The notes below the pieces were generated by a model. The model saw only the letters and a list, made by a program, of their open reading frames with translations, was not told the origin of the DNA and did not search any database. A DNA stretch of 64,000 nucleotides from Nitrospirota bacterium (GTDB lineage Bacteria > Nitrospirota > Thermodesulfovibrionia > Thermodesulfovibrionales > JdFR-88). Position numbers and translations under genes: made by a program. Shown in pieces: positions 60,776 through 64,000 of this stretch (the stretch's first letter is position 1; each line of letters starts with the position of its first letter). The DNA is taken from NCBI GenBank assembly GCA_014874185.1, contig JACWAF010000007.1:1-64000 (forward strand). The letters are read 5' to 3'.

Positions 60776-61429
60776 TTATCCGCCGCCAGCCCTCGAATAC
60801 TCATCTATGGAGTTCGCGATCACTGAGCTGAGCAGGTCCTTTAACCGCTGGCCGGAGTAGTTGAATGAGGCCGGATAAGGTGTTTCCACCATCACCGCCG
60901 GGGCCGCTATTTCGTTCAGAAGCGGAAGCGGCATCTCTATATGCACCACCTCCACGGGAGAGAATGCCTGCTTCAGCGAGCCCTCCAGAATGGCGGCGAA
61001 CTTCCTGCTTTCGGCCAGATAGGGTTTTTGCCGGTTCGAGTAGAGGTACTGGTCTTCCGGTCCTCCGCCCTGTTCCGGGAACCACGTTGTATACACGTTG
61101 AAATTATTCTTCGATGACAGGTGCAGGCTCACGAAGAGAGTGGGGGGCCGCTTCTCCGCAATCGCTGCCCTGTCTGATATCCCGAGAAAGACATCCGAGT
61201 CCCTCAGCAGATATGAATCGATCCCCTTTTGCTCCAGGGCCTCGGAGAGGGCCTTGGCCAGGGAGAGCGCGATGTCCTTTTCATAGACCGTCCTGTTCGC
61301 TGAATCGGTATAGGCAATCCCCTGCTCAAAGCCCCCATGGCCGGCGTCTATGGCCACAAGGGGTTGCTGCGCAAAGGCCGCCGCCGGCATCAGAAAAAGA
61401 GCCAGCACGGCTGAAAAGAGCTTCAGCAT
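60776..61429 (-). CDS. N-acetylmuramoyl-L-alanine amidase (Amidase_3)
   Basis: Cleaves the amide bond between muramic acid and the stem peptide. 217 residues from the ATG at 61429; signal peptide ending AAAFAQQ, so it is periplasmic. Zinc ligand regions: VAIDAGHGGFEQG, the Glu of TVYEKDIALSLAKAL, LFVSLHLSSKNN, and the catalytic Glu region VMVETPYPASF. The His of the usual SIHAN box is present in SLHLSS. Followed by the GerMN gene. Confidence 0.88.
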   Translation of the reverse strand: MLKLFSAVLALFLMPAAAFAQQPLVAIDAGHGGFEQGIAYTDSANRTVYEKDIALSLAKALSEALEQKGIDSYLLRDSDVFLGISDRAAIAEKRPPTLFVSLHLSSKNNFNVYTTWFPEQGGGPEDQYLYSNRQKPYLAESRKFAAILEGSLKQAFSPVEVVHIEMPLPLLNEIAAPAVMVETPYPASFNYSGQRLKDLLSSVIANSIDEYSRAGGG

Positions 61430-61463
61430 GACTTTAAATTCTCCCACATCGGAGGCGGGTTTT

Positions 61464-62033
61464 TCAAATGTTCGGGACTTTCGGGCCGGGGAGCGGGACA
61501 TCGCCTATAAAGGCCTGGATGGCATTTTTGAGCGCCGCAAGGCTCACGCTGGTGTTCATGCAGGGGCCGAAGGGCCTTTCGTTTATGATGCCCAGGATGG
61601 GCATGGGATAGCTGTCCGCTATCCCGCTTGAGAGGTCGCGCTCGCAGGCCACGGCCACTATGGCATCTGGCCTGAGGTCCTTTACGATCCGCCTGGCCAG
61701 GTTACCGCCGGTAGCCACCGAAAGCTGCACCCCGCTTTGGTCCGCAATGGCGATTATGTCCCTTATCTCGCATTTCCCGCACCGGGCGCAGTTGTAGATA
61801 TTGCGGGTTATCCGTATCTTGCATTCGTCTATCTGGAGGCAGTGGGGCAGAAGGAGGAGGAGCCTTTTTACCTGCACCCTCTCGGCAAGCACCAGTTTAT
61901 TGTTCAGCCGGATTATTGCGGCCTGAAGGCGTTCCTTCCAGTCCCTGGAGAGCCCCCCCAGGAACATGAACAATGGATAGACCACCTTTAAAAGCACCGC
62001 CCTCAAGAACCTAGGCCCCCTGGAAGATATCAC
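61464..62033 (-). CDS. DUF116 family protein
   Basis: 189 residues. The DUF116 features are clear: a hydrophobic N-terminal segment, LLPHCLQIDECKIRI and YNCARCGKCEIRDI with five cysteines that probably bind a metal or iron-sulfur cluster, then VACERDLSSGIADS and NERPFGPCMNT. Function unknown. GTG start at 62033 overlaps the fmt stop by 23 bases. The DUF116-fmt-def neighbourhood recurs in Deltaproteobacteria and Nitrospirota as far as I recall. Confidence 0.85.
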   Translation of the reverse strand: MISSRGPRFLRAVLLKVVYPLFMFLGGLSRDWKERLQAAIIRLNNKLVLAERVQVKRLLLLLPHCLQIDECKIRITRNIYNCARCGKCEIRDIIAIADQSGVQLSVATGGNLARRIVKDLRPDAIVAVACERDLSSGIADSYPMPILGIINERPFGPCMNTSVSLAALKNAIQAFIGDVPLPGPKVPNI

Positions 62034-62937
62034 CTTTTTTAATTGCCCTCCCCTGGATAAACGCCCTCGCGGGCATAGGTTTTTTACCTTCGGGCTGAAG
62101 CTCCAGTATCATCAGGAGCCCCCCGCCCGTCCCCGCCAGAAGACCATCTCCTCTTGCCTCTTCGATAACACCAGGGCCTGCCGCGCCTTCAACCGGTCTG
62201 GTTTTCATGATTTTAACCCGTTCGCCACGCAAAAAGCTGTACGCGCCCGGCCAGGGATACATCCCCCGTACGAAATTGAATAACTCGCGGGCGCCCTTTT
62301 TCCAGTCAATAAGCCCGTCTTCTTTCTTAAGCGGGGGCGCAAAGCTTGGCTCCCCCGACTGGGGAACGGGTTTTATCGCCCCCCTGCGCATGCCCTCGAT
62401 CGTTTCCACCAGAAGTCTTGCCCCCATCTCTGAAAGCCTTGCCGAGAGAGACTCCGCCGTGTCGTCTTCCTTTATCCCGGTTTTTTCCTGAAGGAGGATG
62501 TCCCCGGTGTCCAGCTCGTATCTCATCACCTGCGTGGTCACGCCGGTCTCTTTTTCGCCGTTAATTATAGCCCACGCGATGGGGGAGGCCCCCCTGTATT
62601 TTGGAAGCAGGGATGCGTGCACGTTTATAGGGGCTGTCCTTGGGATTGCAAGCATCTCCGGGGTGAGTATCCTGCCGTAGGCCACTACCGCCAGGAACTC
62701 CGGGTTTATATTTATCAGTTCGTCAACAAATGCCGGGTCTTTCATCTTCGCGGGCTGGAGCACGCGCAGGCCATACCCGAGGGCCATCTCTTTCACGGGC
62801 GGCGGGGAGGGCGCTTTCGACCTGCCCTTAGGGGCGTCAGCGCGGGTTACAACGGCCGCTATCTCCTCGCCTGATTCGATAAGAGCTTTGAGGGAGGGCA
62901 GGGCAAAGGCCGGGGTGCCGAAGAACACGATTGCCAT
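62011..62937 (-). CDS. fmt: Methionyl-tRNA formyltransferase
   Basis: Formylates initiator Met-tRNA with 10-formyl-THF. 308 residues. Motifs: IVFFGTPAFALPSLKALIES, the catalytic INVHASLLPKYRGASPIAW (His and Asn) and TGVTTQVMRYELDTGDILL. C-terminal OB-like tRNA-binding domain present. Three bases after def, its usual neighbour. Confidence 0.96.
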   Translation of the reverse strand: MAIVFFGTPAFALPSLKALIESGEEIAAVVTRADAPKGRSKAPSPPPVKEMALGYGLRVLQPAKMKDPAFVDELININPEFLAVVAYGRILTPEMLAIPRTAPINVHASLLPKYRGASPIAWAIINGEKETGVTTQVMRYELDTGDILLQEKTGIKEDDTAESLSARLSEMGARLLVETIEGMRRGAIKPVPQSGEPSFAPPLKKEDGLIDWKKGARELFNFVRGMYPWPGAYSFLRGERVKIMKTRPVEGAAGPGVIEEARGDGLLAGTGGGLLMILELQPEGKKPMPARAFIQGRAIKKGDIFQGA

Positions 62938-62940
62938 TTA

Positions 62941-63456
62941 TCAGCCCCGCATGGACGGGGTCTTCTTCAGTTTCTTCTTGTAAAAGCTTTTTTTAAGCGG
63001 ACTAAGCTTGTCAAGGATGAGTATGCCGTCCAGGTGGTCCAGTTCGTGCTGGAGGGCTATGGCCAAAAGGCCTTCGGCCGATATCCGGGCGGGTTTGCCC
63101 TCGCGGCCAATGCCCCGGACCAGCACCTTTTCGGCCCTGGGGAGCGTGCCCGTGAGCCCGGGAAGCGAGAGGCAGCCCTCTTCGCTTTCCACCTCGCCCT
63201 CTGTTTCGGCCAGCACCGGGTTTATCAGCACCAGAAGCGGGTATTTGTGCTCGCTCTCCCGCATATTCACATCCACCACGATGAGCCTCTTTGACACCCC
63301 TACCTGGGGGGCGGCGAGGCCCACGCCGGGTGCGGCGTACATGGTCTCTATCATGTCGTCTATCAGTTTCTGCAGCGCGCCGTCGAACTCTTCCACGGGC
63401 GCGGATTTTTTCTTCAGGACCTCGTCCGGATAGGTCCTGATCCTCAGCAAGGCCAT
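62941..63456 (-). CDS. def: Peptide deformylase
   Basis: Removes the N-formyl group from nascent proteins; metal enzyme. 171 residues. All three motifs are present: GVGLAAPQVG, EEGCLSLPG and ALQHELDHLDGIL (HExxH-type ligand pair). The -10-like TATACT (63468-63463) lies six bases before the ATG and no ribosome site is seen, so a separate leaderless start is possible although the upstream gene is close. Confidence 0.96.
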   Translation of the reverse strand: MALLRIRTYPDEVLKKKSAPVEEFDGALQKLIDDMIETMYAAPGVGLAAPQVGVSKRLIVVDVNMRESEHKYPLLVLINPVLAETEGEVESEEGCLSLPGLTGTLPRAEKVLVRGIGREGKPARISAEGLLAIALQHELDHLDGILILDKLSPLKKSFYKKKLKKTPSMRG

Positions 63457-63462
63457 AATTTT

Positions 63463-63468
63463 AGTATA
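63463..63468 (-). promoter_or_regulatory. -10-like box six bases before def
   Basis: Minus-strand TATACT, six bases from the def ATG, without TGn. Part of the recurring pattern of start-proximal -10 boxes. Confidence 0.35.
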
Positions 63469-63474
63469 TTATTT

Positions 63475-63813
63475 TTAGTCGTTTTTTGTCTTTTTCAGGA
63501 AAAGGAACTTGCTTGAATGGTCAAGCACGCTGGAGCTGGTGTGATATCGGCCAAGGCGCCGGTCGTAGGTGATTATGCACTCCTCGTACTCGTCCTCCGT
63601 GACGGAGAAGGCCTTGTCGTAATTGTCCCCGTAAAGGTAGGTGATGGCGTTCACGAACGCCTCTCCAAGCATCCTTCCGGTCTCGTCATATGCGTAAACC
63701 GCTCCGCACCGGCATCTGCCGCCCACCATCTCCCCGAAATGCATCCGGATGGCATGGGGCGACTCCGGCTGGCCCTCGCAAAACGGGCAGGTAAATACCC
63801 TGTATCTTTCCAT
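63475..63813 (-). CDS. Small zinc-ribbon-like protein, function unknown
   Basis: 112 residues. Two cysteine pairs, CPFC near residue 9 and CRC near residue 34 (GGRCRCGAVYAYDETGRML), suggest a zinc ribbon. The rest has an EAFVNAITYLYGDNYDKAFS helix and a basic, hydrophobic tail. I do not recognise the family beyond that. It starts four bases after the argJ stop and ends 18 bases before def, so it is part of this transcript. Confidence 0.65.
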   Translation of the reverse strand: MERYRVFTCPFCEGQPESPHAIRMHFGEMVGGRCRCGAVYAYDETGRMLGEAFVNAITYLYGDNYDKAFSVTEDEYEECIITYDRRLGRYHTSSSVLDHSSKFLFLKKTKND

Positions 63814-63817
63814 ATAT

Positions 63818-64000
63818 TCACGTCCTGTATTCGGCGTTGATTTTTACGTAATTTTCACTAAGGTCGCAGGTGAGCACTCTCTCGGCGGAACTGCCCAGGT
63901 TCAGGTTGACTGTTAGGGTAACCTCGCTTCGGTTCCTCAGGACGAGGTTGGCCTCTTCGTCCTTTCCGTTGGGCCTTCCCTTTTTTACAAGCTTAACCTT
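63818..64000 (-). CDS. argJ: Bifunctional ornithine acetyltransferase/N-acetylglutamate synthase, 3' end only
   Basis: 60 codons and a stop at the window edge, reading in from beyond 64000. The C-terminal residues CDLSENYVKINAEYRT are the family's conserved end, and the preceding EVTLTVNLNLGSSAERV also fits. ArgJ recycles acetyl groups in arginine synthesis. Only this fragment can be judged. Confidence 0.85.
   Translation of the reverse strand, partial: KVKLVKKGRPNGKDEEANLVLRNRSEVTLTVNLNLGSSAERVLTCDLSENYVKINAEYRT

Overview
The window comes from a Gram-negative, anaerobic-type bacterium. Outer-membrane functions are present (LptE-like lipoprotein, type II secretion secretin, lipoprotein signal peptidase). 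A complete carbonyl branch of the Wood-Ljungdahl pathway and an NfnAB-type transhydrogenase point to low-potential anaerobic metabolism. The gene mix (acs operon, hemH-hemG, GerMN/amidase/murI/rph string, DUF116-fmt-def) fits Nitrospirota (Thermodesulfovibrionia-like) or a related deltaproteobacterial lineage. This is inference from content; no marker phylogeny could be run. Coding density is high, genes overlap by 1-8 bases in many places, and several short intergenic gaps hold hairpin-rich dispersed repeats. I saw no rRNA, tRNA, CRISPR array, insertion sequence or prophage.

Layout. 1-3.5 kb: haem end steps (hemH, hemG), a secreted cyclophilin and a small DUF465/YdcH protein. 3.9-8.0 kb: branched-chain amino acid genes ilvD, ilvB, ilvN. 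8.1-14.5 kb (minus strand): rseC-like gene, an EF-G-like GTPase, an STN-like secreted protein, ileS and lspA. 14.6-18.3 kb: a deoxyhypusine-synthase-like protein and two tandem paralogues that join a receiver domain, a membrane segment and a SPOR domain. 18.3-19.2 kb: a histone-deacetylase-family hydrolase (minus). 19.4-32.3 kb: the core of the window, acsE-acsD-acsC-acsB-cooS, followed without a break by a NuoE-like subunit, a NuoF/HydB-like subunit fused to a CBS pair, a small iron-sulfur protein and a NuoG-like subunit. 32.5-34.4 kb: sensor histidine kinase (minus). 34.5-36.8 kb: nfnA-nfnB. 37.0-40.6 kb: mgsA, an orphan atpZ/atpI pair, ilvA, pgi. 40.8-47.7 kb: a partial type II secretion cluster (E-K-L-M-C-D). 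47.7-51.8 kb: leuS, lptE, holA. 51.9-54.4 kb: rpsT (minus) and an aconitase. 54.8-64.0 kb (minus): cdd, TPR lipoprotein, folP, ftsH, rph, murI, GerMN protein, amidase, DUF116, fmt, def, a zinc-ribbon protein and the 3' end of argJ.

How the genes work together. The acs genes make acetyl-CoA from a methyl group on tetrahydrofolate plus CO/CO2 (or run the reverse). CODH handles ferredoxin-level electrons. The NuoE/NuoF/NuoG-like module directly downstream has the cofactor set of an NAD(H)-iron-sulfur oxidoreductase with the HydBC-type architecture known from flavin-based electron-bifurcating enzymes, so the operon plausibly couples the CODH/ACS ferredoxin pool to NADH. NfnAB 2 kb away would link ferredoxin and NADH to NADPH. 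A tandem CBS (adenylate-sensing) domain on the NuoF-like subunit suggests energy-state control of this step.

A second pattern spans the window: about eight genes have a TATAAT-like -10 box (several with an extended TGn) only 6-17 bases before the start codon and no Shine-Dalgarno sequence. This suggests leaderless or near-leaderless transcripts next to other genes with strong GGAGG sites.
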